DNA of 49,979 bases from Clostridiales bacterium (GTDB lineage: Bacteria > Bacillota > Clostridia > Christensenellales > Aristaeellaceae): assembly GCA_004556985.1 (NCBI GenBank), contig SFFC01000020.1, forward strand, positions 1 through 49,979, in the 5' to 3' direction. The notes under the pieces are model-generated. The model searched no databases. It was not told the DNA's origin and saw only the letters and a list, made by a program, of their open reading frames with translations. This document shows, in pieces, positions 7,211 to 15,570 of the stretch. Within the stretch, counting starts at the first letter, position 1. Each line of letters starts with the position of its first letter. The position numbers were made by a program, and so were the translations under genes.

Positions 7211-8398
7211 TCAGTGCGCCGCGCTGATGAAGCTGCGTTCCGTCGTGATGACGCAGAAATAATTCGGGTATTGCGCCGAAACCCCATCGCTGATGCGGCG
7301 GCGGATCTCCTCCTCCGGCATCTTGAGGTCGTACGGCACCACGCAGTCAAAGACGACGTTGGTGTGCGTGTTGCCCGGCACCATGCGCAGATCGTGAATC
7401 GTCATCTGCGGATGGATCGCCGCAGCCAACTCGGCGATAAACGCGCGCATGACCGGCACGCGCGGGTCGTCCGTGACGACCGGGTCGTAATGCACGACCA
7501 GGTGCAGATTCTGCTCTTGCAGGAAGTCGCGCTCGATGTTGTCGATGATGTCGTGGCTGACGAGCGGATCCTCGCTGGCGGACATCTCGACGTGGACGCT
7601 CGCGAATTCGCGGCCCGGGCCGTAATCGTGCACCATCAGGTCATGCGTGCCCAGCACGCCGGGATAGGTCATGATCTTCCTGCGGATCTGGTCGACCTCC
7701 TCCCGGGAGACCGCGGAGCCGAGCATCGGGTCGATCGTGTCGCGCACGAGTCCGAAGCCGCTCACGAGGATGAACGCCGCGACGGCCAGTCCCATGAAGC
7801 CGTCGAGCGTCAGCCCGGTGAAATGCGCGATTAGCGTCGCCAGAAGCACGGCGCCGGTGGAGATTACGTCGTTGCGGCTGTCGTCCGCCGTTGCCATCAG
7901 CGTCTGTGAATCGATCTTTTTGCCGATCCTGCGGTTGAACATCGCCATCCAGAGCTTCACGGCGATGGACGCCGCCAGCACGAGCACGGTCGCCCAGCTG
8001 AAGAGCACGGGCGTCGGCGAGAGGATCTTCTCGAAGCTGCTCTTGAGCAGCTCCACGCCGATGACGAGGATCATCACGGCGACCATCAGCCCGGAGAGGT
8101 ATTCGTAGCGCCCATGGCCGTAGGGATGCTCGGCATCGGCGGGCCGATCGGCCAGCTTGAATCCCAGCAGGCTCACGACGCTCGAAGAGGCGTCCGAGAG
8201 GTTGTTGACCGCGTCCGCCGTAATCGCCACGGAGCCGCTGATCGTGCCCACGAGGAGCTTGCCTGCAAAGAGCAGCGCGTTGCAGCCGATGCCCACCAGG
8301 CTCGCCGCCTTGCCGTATGCGCTGCGCACGCGCTCATCCTTGACGCTCCCGCCCTTTTCAATCCTGTTTTCTATCCATTTTGTCAGCATGGGGTTCAT
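7211..8398 (-). CDS. Cation diffusion facilitator (CDF) family exporter, possibly Mn(II)
   Basis: 395 residues with six predicted membrane spans and a long cytoplasmic C-terminal domain. TM2 contains ADAVNNLSD and the TM2-TM3 loop HPYGHGRYEY is diagnostic of CDF proteins. TM5 contains ADDSRNDV. The four A-site positions read N, D, D, D rather than the D/H-D-H-D of zinc exporters. That pattern has been linked to Mn(II) export in MntE-type proteins, so manganese is my preferred but unproven substrate. The frame is open to 8491, but the ATG at 8398 is preceded by GGAAGG and starts the homologous part. It is transcribed alone between two terminators. Confidence 0.85.
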   Translation of the reverse strand: MNPMLTKWIENRIEKGGSVKDERVRSAYGKAASLVGIGCNALLFAGKLLVGTISGSVAITADAVNNLSDASSSVVSLLGFKLADRPADAEHPYGHGRYEYLSGLMVAVMILVIGVELLKSSFEKILSPTPVLFSWATVLVLAASIAVKLWMAMFNRRIGKKIDSQTLMATADDSRNDVISTGAVLLATLIAHFTGLTLDGFMGLAVAAFILVSGFGLVRDTIDPMLGSAVSREEVDQIRRKIMTYPGVLGTHDLMVHDYGPGREFASVHVEMSASEDPLVSHDIIDNIERDFLQEQNLHLVVHYDPVVTDDPRVPVMRAFIAELAAAIHPQMTIHDLRMVPGNTHTNVVFDCVVPYDLKMPEEEIRRRISDGVSAQYPNYFCVITTERSFISAAH

Positions 8399-8493
8399 CC
8401 TTCCTTCTGTCTCCCGCCCCGCGGGAACATGCGCTTCCTTTTGCCATACATGTCTTGTCGAAGATGTTAGTCCCGTCAATCTTTTTGCCATAT

Positions 8494-8519
8494 AAAAAGA
8501 GCTGCCCGTGCGCAGGGCA
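8494..8519 (-). terminator. Possible terminator after the ketopantoate reductase gene
   Basis: TGCCC (8515-8519 read leftward) pairs with GGGCA (8503-8507) around a 7-nt loop. GC-rich bases and TTTTT (8498-8494) follow about 90 nt after the stop. The stem is short, so this is tentative. I see no convincing promoter for the CDF gene in the remaining bases of this 212-nt gap. Confidence 0.4.
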
Positions 8520-8610
8520 CAGGCATTTCCATTCCATATTTTATTCTACGCGGCGTGCCGGTTTCCTTCTTTTTTCCAAGCGTTTTATGCTTCCGCCGTG
8601 CAAAAAACGG

Positions 8611-9528
8611 TCAGTATGCCGATTCCATCGCTTTGACCGTGTCCAGCAGCCAGCAGTTCACGGGAACACCGAGGCCATGGCGCTTCGCCCTTCGGACGAT
8701 CTCCCCGGCGAAGAGCTCCACCTCGCTCTTTCTGTGCGCCTCGCCGTCCTGACGCATGCTCGGCTTGCCCGCAGGCGATAGCGAATCGACCAGCGCGACC
8801 CAGGCGTCAAACTCCGCGTCGCTGATCGGGTAGCCCTCCAGCGCCGCGACCGCCTGCGCCTCACGCATCGCGCCGAGCATGACCTCACGCGGCCTGCCCG
8901 GGCGCTGCACCGTGCCATAATTGCCCTCAAAGACCATGACGGCCTGGTTGACGCCAACGTTGAGCATCAGCTTGCCCCACTGGCGGCGCAGCATGTCCTC
9001 CACGGGTTCAGCCTTTACGCCGTGGGCGTTCAGGAAGTCCGCGACCGCCTGCACACGGGCGCTCACAGGCCCCGGTTCGCGCTCGCCGAGCACGATCTGA
9101 CCCGCGTGCTCGTAGGTCAGCGCTGGACCGACCTTGACGGCATCCATGCCCTGCGCCGTGCAGTAGAGCACCCGCTCATCGCCAAAGCGCGCGGCGAGCG
9201 CCTCCTCGCTGCTCACGCCGTTGAGCACGGAGAGCAGCAGCGTATTCTTTCCGATGAACGCAGCCGCAGTCTCCATCGCCCCGCTCAGGCCGCCCGCCTT
9301 GGTCGCGAAGATCAGCAGATCGACAGGCCTGCCCTGCGCGGGCGTCACGATGTCAAACGACACGGGCCTCCCGTTGCAGGTCACGCCCTCCCTGCGGCAG
9401 CGCGCAGCGCGCGCTTCGTCCGCGATGACGACGATCTGCGCGCCGCCCAAGAGCAGCCGCTCGCCAAAAAGCACGCCCAGAGCGCCCAGCCCAATCAGGC
9501 CAACCGTCCGAATCTCTGCCCCATTCAT
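8611..9528 (-). CDS. panE: 2-dehydropantoate 2-reductase (ketopantoate reductase family)
   Basis: 305 residues with an N-terminal Rossmann fold for NADPH (GLGALG, residues 13-18) and an all-helical C-terminal domain. The family residues are visible: K77 in FATKAGG, NGVSSEE around residues 103-109, the WGKLMLNVGVN segment and the late SMRQD...R..EV motif. The reaction is NADPH-dependent reduction of ketopantoate to pantoate on the way to coenzyme A. Paralogues in anaerobes often act on other 2-keto acids, so the pathway is inferred from the family only. It overlaps the upstream nfo gene by 4 nt (ATGA) and ends the operon. Confidence 0.85.
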   Translation of the reverse strand: MNGAEIRTVGLIGLGALGVLFGERLLLGGAQIVVIADEARAARCRREGVTCNGRPVSFDIVTPAQGRPVDLLIFATKAGGLSGAMETAAAFIGKNTLLLSVLNGVSSEEALAARFGDERVLYCTAQGMDAVKVGPALTYEHAGQIVLGEREPGPVSARVQAVADFLNAHGVKAEPVEDMLRRQWGKLMLNVGVNQAVMVFEGNYGTVQRPGRPREVMLGAMREAQAVAALEGYPISDAEFDAWVALVDSLSPAGKPSMRQDGEAHRKSEVELFAGEIVRRAKRHGLGVPVNCWLLDTVKAMESAY

Positions 9529-10379
9529 GCCTCTTCTCCCTTCAGCGCCTCGTCGTAGGCCGCGCGCAGCAGCCGGATCTCCCGGGCATAGCCCTCCGGC
9601 TCGTTGGGCGTCTCCAACTCAAAGGGCAAATGGCGCAGTCTCGGATGCGTGATGATGCGCGTCATCGCCTCCAGTCCGATGCTTCCCTCGCCGATTTTCT
9701 CGTGCCTGTCCTTGTGGCTCCCCATGGGGTTTTTGCTGTCGTTGACGTGAATCGCGCGCAGGCGCTTTAGGCCGATGATCCGGTCAAACTCGCCGAGCAC
9801 ATCCTCCAGCCGGCCCACGACGTCATAGCCCGCGTCGTAGACATGGCAGGTGTCCAGGCAGACGCCCAGCCTCTCCCCTGCGCGGCAGCTGTCCATGATG
9901 GCGCGCAGCTCCTCAAAGCTGCGCCCGACCTCGCTGCCCTTGCCCGCCATCGTCTCCAGCAGCACAGGCGTGTGGATGTCCTCCGTGAGCACCTCGTCAA
10001 GCATCTGCGCGATCAGGCGCACGCCCGTCTCCGCCCCCTGCTTGACGTGGCTCCCCGGATGAAAATTCAGCATGACGCCGGGAATGTGCTTAAGGCGCTC
10101 CAGATCCTCGCGCATCGTCCTGCGCGCAAAGCCGCGCAGTCCCTCGTCCGCCGCGCAAGCATTGAGCGTGTAGGGCGCATGCGCGACGACCGGCGCAAAG
10201 CTGTGCTCCTGCATCAGCTGCACGAGCGCCGCGGCATCCTCCTCGTCAAACGCCTTGACGGAGCCGCCGCGCGGATTGCGCGTAAAAAACTGAAAGGTAT
10301 CGGCGCCCAGCGTAAGCGCCTGCCTGCCCATCGCGAGATAGCCGTTTGAGCAGGAGAGATGACAACCGATATGCAGCAT
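9525..10379 (-). CDS. nfo: Endonuclease IV (AP endonuclease, Nfo)
   Basis: 284 residues, a TIM-barrel apurinic/apyrimidinic endonuclease acting in base excision repair. Metal-binding motifs typical of Nfo are present: NFHPGSH, ETMAGKGSEVG, CLDTCHVYDAGYD and HVNDSKNPMGSHKDRHEKIG, followed by ELETPN. Length and motif order match the E. coli enzyme, so a DNA-repair role is well supported. It begins 2 nt after the acyltransferase stop and overlaps panE by 4 nt, so it is embedded in a mixed cell-envelope and housekeeping operon. Confidence 0.93.
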   Translation of the reverse strand: MLHIGCHLSCSNGYLAMGRQALTLGADTFQFFTRNPRGGSVKAFDEEDAAALVQLMQEHSFAPVVAHAPYTLNACAADEGLRGFARRTMREDLERLKHIPGVMLNFHPGSHVKQGAETGVRLIAQMLDEVLTEDIHTPVLLETMAGKGSEVGRSFEELRAIMDSCRAGERLGVCLDTCHVYDAGYDVVGRLEDVLGEFDRIIGLKRLRAIHVNDSKNPMGSHKDRHEKIGEGSIGLEAMTRIITHPRLRHLPFELETPNEPEGYAREIRLLRAAYDEALKGEEA

Positions 10380-10381
10380 GC

Positions 10382-11605
10382 TTATGCTCCTTTTTCTCTT
10401 TCGGCCCTGCCCCGCAGTGCGTCCCAGCGGCGCCCAAGCGCTCTTGCCGCCGGCCGCTCAAAGCCGTAGGTCAGCAACGCGGCCACGGCAAACGCGCCGA
10501 TGAAGCAGGCCGCCGTGAAAGCGAGCTGCCAGGCGTGCTCGCCGTCGTAGTTGGGCGTCGGGGATTGGCTGGGAATCAGGCCCGACTGAAGCAGCCAGAC
10601 AGCCAGCGTCTGATGCCAGATGTAAAACTGCATGGAAACCGACGAAACGAACCGCGTCACCGGGTTGGAAAACACCTTTCGCAGCAGCAGGCCCGCATGG
10701 GCCGAGCAGAGCAGCAGTCCCGCGCCCAGCAGCCCCATCGAAAGCCGATTCGCCATCTGCCCCAGGCGGATGGCCTCCGTGCCGGGGCAGGAGGCCTGCC
10801 TCCTGGCGACCCGCCAGAGCAGCATCAGCATCAGCACGCTCAGCGCCGTGCACAGCAGCCGCTGCAGCGCCCCATGCCGCTTTTCGGACAGGCGCACATG
10901 CGCAACCGCCGCCGCCATGCCCAGCGCAAACGTATCCAGATAGGCCGGAAGCTGATTGAAATACAGGCTGACGTCCGCCACGTTCATCGAGAGCCAGCCG
11001 CGGAAGGCGAGCGAGACGCCCACCATCGCGGCGAGTGTCGTCGCGGGCAGGCGCAAAAACGCGCGCGCCAGCAGCGGAAAGAGCAGATAGAACTCCATCT
11101 CGATGGCCAGCGTCCAGAGCGCGCCGCCCAACGGCGTCGCGTAATACGTCTCGTAAAAGAAGGTATGCGTGTAGGTCAGGTGCGCCAGCAGATCCTTCGT
11201 CATCGCCGCGCGGCTCCGGTATGCGCCCGTCGCCATCGCCACGGCTGCCATGATCGCCAGCGCCAGCAGGTAAGAGGGCTCGATGCGCATCAGGCGGCGC
11301 GCATAGAAATCGCCCGTCGCCGGCAGCGGCCTGCCCTCCTCCCGCGCGCGCACCCACGGCAGGAACAGACAAAAGCCGCTGATCAGGATCATGAGATCCA
11401 CCCACATGTAGCCCGAGCGCACCAGCGGATCAAAGCTGATCTCCCGGCCCAAGACCGTCAGCGACGGGTAGAGCCAGGACTGCTGCCAGATGTGAAACCA
11501 ACCGACGATCAGAATCGCCATCGCGCGGATGCCGTCGCAGGTGTCCACATGGCGCACATCCGGCGCGCGCCGCGCGTCCGAGAGCCATGCACGAATGGGG
11601 TTCAT
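10382..11605 (-). CDS. Acyltransferase 3 family membrane protein
   Basis: 407 residues with about ten predicted membrane spans. The family's N-terminal catalytic region is present: GIRAMAILIVGWFHIWQQ contains the invariant histidine, and WVDLMILISGFCLFLPWVR matches the conserved second-helix block. RRLMRIEPSYLLAL supplies the conserved arginines. Family members (OafA, NRF-6 type) transfer acetyl or other short acyl groups to cell-surface sugars, peptidoglycan or secreted molecules. The acceptor is unknown. It overlaps the NusG-II gene by 4 nt and sits 2 nt before nfo. Its cluster-mates at the cell surface (a D,D-carboxypeptidase and a TPR membrane protein) make an envelope substrate plausible. 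Confidence 0.82.
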   Translation of the reverse strand: MNPIRAWLSDARRAPDVRHVDTCDGIRAMAILIVGWFHIWQQSWLYPSLTVLGREISFDPLVRSGYMWVDLMILISGFCLFLPWVRAREEGRPLPATGDFYARRLMRIEPSYLLALAIMAAVAMATGAYRSRAAMTKDLLAHLTYTHTFFYETYYATPLGGALWTLAIEMEFYLLFPLLARAFLRLPATTLAAMVGVSLAFRGWLSMNVADVSLYFNQLPAYLDTFALGMAAAVAHVRLSEKRHGALQRLLCTALSVLMLMLLWRVARRQASCPGTEAIRLGQMANRLSMGLLGAGLLLCSAHAGLLLRKVFSNPVTRFVSSVSMQFYIWHQTLAVWLLQSGLIPSQSPTPNYDGEHAWQLAFTAACFIGAFAVAALLTYGFERPAARALGRRWDALRGRAEREKGA

Positions 11606-11982
11606 GAGATGATCACATCCAAATCGTCATTTTGCGTGTCGATCGGCTCGCCGGTGAGGCTGACGGTCAGCTTGTGCGGCAGGCAGACGATCGTCTTGGC
11701 GGCATTGCGCATCCTTCCCTGATGAATGCACAGCCCGTCGCGGCAATTGGCCTCCTTCATATAGACCGAGCCGTTTTCCACGACGATCACGTTGACCGAG
11801 CCGTCGTCCTGGCGGATCTCATAGGTGTCGCTCACCGCGAGCGGCTTGCGCAGCACAACCTCGCCGTCCACCGTGACGACAACGGTGCTCGCCTCTCCGC
11901 CCAGCGACGCCTGCGCAAACAGGTACAGCGCAAGCGCCGCGAGCAGCAGCGCGCCTATGATCAGGATATCCCGTTTCTTCAC
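11602..11982 (-). CDS. NusG domain II-containing exported protein
   Basis: 126 residues with one N-terminal membrane anchor (about residues 5-25) and an extracytoplasmic beta-rich domain of the NusG_II type (PF07009). The pair NCRDGLC and the later CLPHKL are characteristic of this small family and could form a disulfide or bind a ligand. It has no relation in function to the transcription factor NusG. Family members often accompany Rnf, thiamine or prenyl-diphosphate genes, but here it lies between the TPR protein and the acyltransferase, overlapping both by 4 nt. The biochemical role is unknown. Confidence 0.75.
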   Translation of the reverse strand: MKKRDILIIGALLLAALALYLFAQASLGGEASTVVVTVDGEVVLRKPLAVSDTYEIRQDDGSVNVIVVENGSVYMKEANCRDGLCIHQGRMRNAAKTIVCLPHKLTVSLTGEPIDTQNDDLDVIIS

Positions 11983-14786
11983 TGTCCCTGCTCCTCCGAA
12001 CCGCTTTCCTCAGGCGTCTGCTCCGCCTCCACGATTTCCGCTTCGGCGGACTCCTCCTTCGGCGTCGGCTCGCCCAGATAGGTCAATCGCAGCGTAGTGC
12101 CCGCCGCCCTGTCCTTGAGGGTCAGCGTCTGGTTGCGCAGGCTGACCACGCCGTAGCCCGCCGACGTCGGATAGGGCGAATCACCCAGCGAGATGTCGTA
12201 ATTGCTGCCGCCAAAATAGCGCTCCTCACCCGCAATCCGGCAGGTGCCGTCACGGCGGAAGATGTATTCCGTGCCGCGCGTGTCCTTCCAGCGGCCGATG
12301 ATCTGGTAGACATACGCATCCAGCAGCTTTTCCGCCTTCGTGTTCTCGGGAATCCGCTCGAGCACGGGCAGCGCGTCAAGCGGCCTCTTCGCGTCAATCA
12401 GGCTCTGCGCATAGGTCAGGCAGGCCTCCTCATACATTTCAGGAATGTCGGCGTAGCGCTGCGGCAGCTCCTCCTGCCAGACGTCCTCCAGTCCGGCGAT
12501 CACGCTCGCGTAGTCGCCGTTTTCCATGTCCAGCCGCGCGGCCGTGTACGTCGCGCCGAGCCAGGCCGTCTCGCAGGCCGCCGTGCGCGCCTTCGCGTCC
12601 TCATAGCTGCCCAGCGCTGCAAACGCGGACGCCGCCTCCTGGAAGCGTCCCTCTGCCTCCAGCGCAGCCGCCGCGTCGTAGCGCGCGCACATCGCCAGGC
12701 TCTCTGCGTCCAGATAGATGCCGCAGGCCTCAAACTGCGCCGCGGCCTCGTCATAGCGCCTCTCTCCGCTCAGCTGCTGCGCCAGCGCATAGCGGCTGCG
12801 CATGGCCTGGCCCACGCTGTCCGCGTAGTCGCCCAGCGCCTCAAAGCGCTCCAGCGCGATGTCGTAATCGCCCGCGTCGAAATCCGCCGCCGCAAGCGCA
12901 TAGCGGCAGGCCTTCGCCTGCTCCGGCGCGTCCTGATATTTGCCCAGGCCCTCAAAGCGCGCGAGCGCCGCCTCGGGGTCGCGCTCCATGTCGCGCACGG
13001 CCAGCGCGTATTCGATCGCGTTGCGGCGCTGTGCGGCGTCCTCATAGCTGCCCAGCTCCGCGTACTGAAGCGCCGCCTCTTCGCTGCGCCCAGCCTCCTC
13101 CAGCGTCTGCGCATAGGCGTATTTCGCCGCTTTGAGCAGCTCGCCCGCCTCGCCCTCTCCGTCAAGCGGCTCAAGCCAGCGGATCGCCGCCTCATAATCG
13201 CCCGCGGCGAGCGCGGACGAGCCGAGCGTCAGCGCCGCATCGGCAAAGCGCTCCTGCGCGTCCTCATAGCCCTCGGCCAGACGCAGCTGCTCCGCCGCCG
13301 TCTCCAGCTCGCCCTGCGAAAGCGCCTGCATGCCCACCGTATAGCGGCACAGCCTCGCACGGGTCTCCGCCTCCTCGTAGATGCCCAGGCTCTCGTAGAG
13401 CTCCGCTGCTGCGACGTATTCGCCCGCCTCCTGCTTCTCAAGCGCCAGCGCATAGCGGCACTGGCGGATGAGCGAGATCGCGTCGGGCTCCTGCGTCACC
13501 TGCAGGAACTGCTCACAGGCCAGCTCGTATTGCCCCTCGCGCATCAGCTGCCGACCATAGAGATAGATGCATTCCTCACGCCGCGCGTCCGCATCGCCTT
13601 CTCCGGCGAGCGAGGCAAAGCGCTCGATGGCCGTCTTGTAGTCGAGCCGCTCCTGCGCGGCCTCCGCGATGGCGTAAACGGTCTCACGCAGCATCGCCTG
13701 CGCGGCCTCGCTGCCTTCAAGCGGCCTGAGCAGCGCCTCCGCCCGGAGCAGCTCGCCGCCTGCGCGCGCCAGCTCCGCGCGCTCAAGCACGGCACGCTCA
13801 TAGAGCGCATCGCCCTCCTGCGTTCCAAGCGCCTGCGCGCGGGTCGCCGCCTGCGCGAGCGCCTCATCCGTGCCCACAGAGAGGAAACCCTCGATGATCC
13901 GGCGCTCCGCCTCCTGCGCGCGCCCGCCGGCGTTCATGAAGCCCGGCCAATAGGCGTCTACCCAGAGGAACGTCTCCTTCGCGTCCGCCGCACGGCCCTC
14001 GCCAAGCTCCCTCTGTGCCCACCAGCAGGCCGCATAGGGCACGCCCCAGCGCGCCGCCGCCAGGCCGGCCGCGATCAGCGCCAGCAGCACGACCGCAGCC
14101 GTCAGCCGCCTGCGCCGCTTTTGGGCGCGCTGCTGAGCCTGCGTCATTTCCCTGGCCGTCTCCTCACTGCTTCGCCGCAGGGTATCCCTTGTCTGCTGCT
14201 CGAGCTGGCGCTCCTTGCGGCCCACGGTCGAATCGATCGCCGCAAAGGAATAATCCTTGAGCACCTGCTCCCTTTGGCGCTCACAGCGGCGGCAGCGGTC
14301 GTCGCTCGTGCGGTTCGCCCTTCCGCAGACACACATCCAGACGATGTCGTCCTCCCGGGCATAACCCGCCGCATCCGGCCCCGCGACCGCGCGCAGGCGG
14401 TCGAGCTCGCGTCCCTCCGGCAGTGCGTTGGGCGTGAATTCGCGCACGTTGCGCTCCTCCCGCCGCCAGACCACGCCATCCTGAAACCAGACCTTTTCCA
14501 CAGATGCCTCGACGCGCTCGGCGCCCTCGAGGCGATCCGGCAGAAACGCGCCGGAAAACCGCGCGCGCGCCTCTCCACGGGCCGCTGCGCGGACAAGGCG
14601 TCCGCCGATGCGGCCGCCCTCACCGTCATAGCCGACGATGTTCATCTGCAGGCTGTCGATGACCTTCTCCGACAGATTGAAAAACTCAATGACGCAGACA
14701 AGCTGCCCCTTGCTGCCGGATTCTTCGCTTTCCTGTCCGATTCTGACGCTGACAACCTCCACAGGGCAAGTCAAATCGCTCTTCAT
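11979..14786 (-). CDS. Zinc-ribbon, single-pass membrane protein with long TPR-like repeat domain
   Basis: 935 residues, no named family recognised over the full length. The order is a beta-rich N-terminal domain (about 1-145), a zinc ribbon with C152, C154, C165 and C168 (CVCG...RCRRC), and a charged helical stretch. One membrane span (about 228-248) follows, then some 570 residues of Ala-rich TPR-like repeats and a C-terminal beta domain (about 835-910, IGRWKDTRGTEYIF). The repeats carry phrases such as LGSYEDA, LGDYADS and GDYETAI-like helices every 35-45 residues. An acidic tail ends the chain. The frame extends to 14870, but GAGGTG before the ATG at 14786 fixes the start. The layout suggests a cytoplasmic sensing or binding part and an extracellular protein-binding solenoid. 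Confidence 0.7.
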   Translation of the reverse strand: MKSDLTCPVEVVSVRIGQESEESGSKGQLVCVIEFFNLSEKVIDSLQMNIVGYDGEGGRIGGRLVRAAARGEARARFSGAFLPDRLEGAERVEASVEKVWFQDGVVWRREERNVREFTPNALPEGRELDRLRAVAGPDAAGYAREDDIVWMCVCGRANRTSDDRCRRCERQREQVLKDYSFAAIDSTVGRKERQLEQQTRDTLRRSSEETAREMTQAQQRAQKRRRRLTAAVVLLALIAAGLAAARWGVPYAACWWAQRELGEGRAADAKETFLWVDAYWPGFMNAGGRAQEAERRIIEGFLSVGTDEALAQAATRAQALGTQEGDALYERAVLERAELARAGGELLRAEALLRPLEGSEAAQAMLRETVYAIAEAAQERLDYKTAIERFASLAGEGDADARREECIYLYGRQLMREGQYELACEQFLQVTQEPDAISLIRQCRYALALEKQEAGEYVAAAELYESLGIYEEAETRARLCRYTVGMQALSQGELETAAEQLRLAEGYEDAQERFADAALTLGSSALAAGDYEAAIRWLEPLDGEGEAGELLKAAKYAYAQTLEEAGRSEEAALQYAELGSYEDAAQRRNAIEYALAVRDMERDPEAALARFEGLGKYQDAPEQAKACRYALAAADFDAGDYDIALERFEALGDYADSVGQAMRSRYALAQQLSGERRYDEAAAQFEACGIYLDAESLAMCARYDAAAALEAEGRFQEAASAFAALGSYEDAKARTAACETAWLGATYTAARLDMENGDYASVIAGLEDVWQEELPQRYADIPEMYEEACLTYAQSLIDAKRPLDALPVLERIPENTKAEKLLDAYVYQIIGRWKDTRGTEYIFRRDGTCRIAGEERYFGGSNYDISLGDSPYPTSAGYGVVSLRNQTLTLKDRAAGTTLRLTYLGEPTPKEESAEAEIVEAEQTPEESGSEEQGQ

Positions 14787-14821
14787 CTCTGTCACCTCTG
14801 TATATCGCTTAATGATGCCGT

Positions 14822-15532
14822 TCAAAGCGCCTTGAGCGCGGCGATCTCCTCCGCCGTCAGCTCGCGCCATTCCCCTCTGCGCAGCGCCCCCAGCTGAAGC
14901 GGCCCGAAGCGCACGCGCCGCAGCAGCAGCACCTTGTGCCCCACGGCGTCAAACATCCGGCGCACCTGCCGGTTCCGCCCCTCGTGGATGGTCACCAGCA
15001 CGTCGGAAAAGAGGCTCTCGTCGCGCACGACGCGCACATCCGCCGGATAGGTTCTGCGCTCGTCCCCCTCCATGAAAACGCCGCGGCGAAGGCGGTCAAG
15101 CGCCTCGTTGCTGGGGTTGCCCGACACGCGTGCCAGGTAGACCTTGTCCACCTCGCAGCTCGGATGCGTCAGCCGCTGGGCCAGCTCGCCGTCGTTGGTC
15201 AGCAGCAGCAGGCCCTCGCTGTCGTAGTCGAGCCTGCCGACCGGGTAGAGCCGCTGCTCAAAGCCAGCAAACCTGTCCATGACCGTCTCGCGCCCCTTGT
15301 CGTCGCTGACGGTCGTAACCTCGCCCGCCGGCTTGTGGTAGAGGATGTAGCGCTTCGTCTCCTCCGGTACAATGCGCCGCCCGTCCAGGGTCACCTCGTC
15401 GCCGTCCTCCACCTGCGTGCCCATCTGCGTGACGGTCTGCCCGTTGACGGCAACGCGCCCGCTCGCGATGATCTCCTCGCATTTTCGCCTGGCGGCCACG
15501 CCGCACATGGCCATATATTTCTGAAGTCTCAT
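14822..15532 (-). CDS. rluB: Pseudouridine synthase, RsuA/RluB family
   Basis: 236 residues: an S4 RNA-binding domain (residues 1-60, MRLQKYMAMCGVAARRKCEE) followed by the RsuA/RluB/RluE/RluF catalytic domain. The catalytic aspartate lies in GRLDYDSEGLLLLTNDG, and the late motif EGRNRQVRRMF is also family-specific. In Gram-positives this single-copy member converts U2605-equivalent uridine in 23S rRNA to pseudouridine (RluB). RsuA activity on 16S rRNA cannot be ruled out by motifs alone. GGAGAG precedes the ATG. It lies 38 nt after the carboxypeptidase stop and 35 nt before the TPR gene. Confidence 0.88.
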   Translation of the reverse strand: MRLQKYMAMCGVAARRKCEEIIASGRVAVNGQTVTQMGTQVEDGDEVTLDGRRIVPEETKRYILYHKPAGEVTTVSDDKGRETVMDRFAGFEQRLYPVGRLDYDSEGLLLLTNDGELAQRLTHPSCEVDKVYLARVSGNPSNEALDRLRRGVFMEGDERRTYPADVRVVRDESLFSDVLVTIHEGRNRQVRRMFDAVGHKVLLLRRVRFGPLQLGALRRGEWRELTAEEIAALKAL

Positions 15533-15570
15533 TGGTTCTCTCCATTCGGTTTTTTATTGATGCCGCGCTT

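Noticed and set aside
8454..8462. 8/9 match to a Spo0A box (CTTGTCGAA) upstream of the CDF gene
   Set aside because: No -10 element at a suitable distance was found, and a 9-bp degenerate site is expected by chance in 50 kb.
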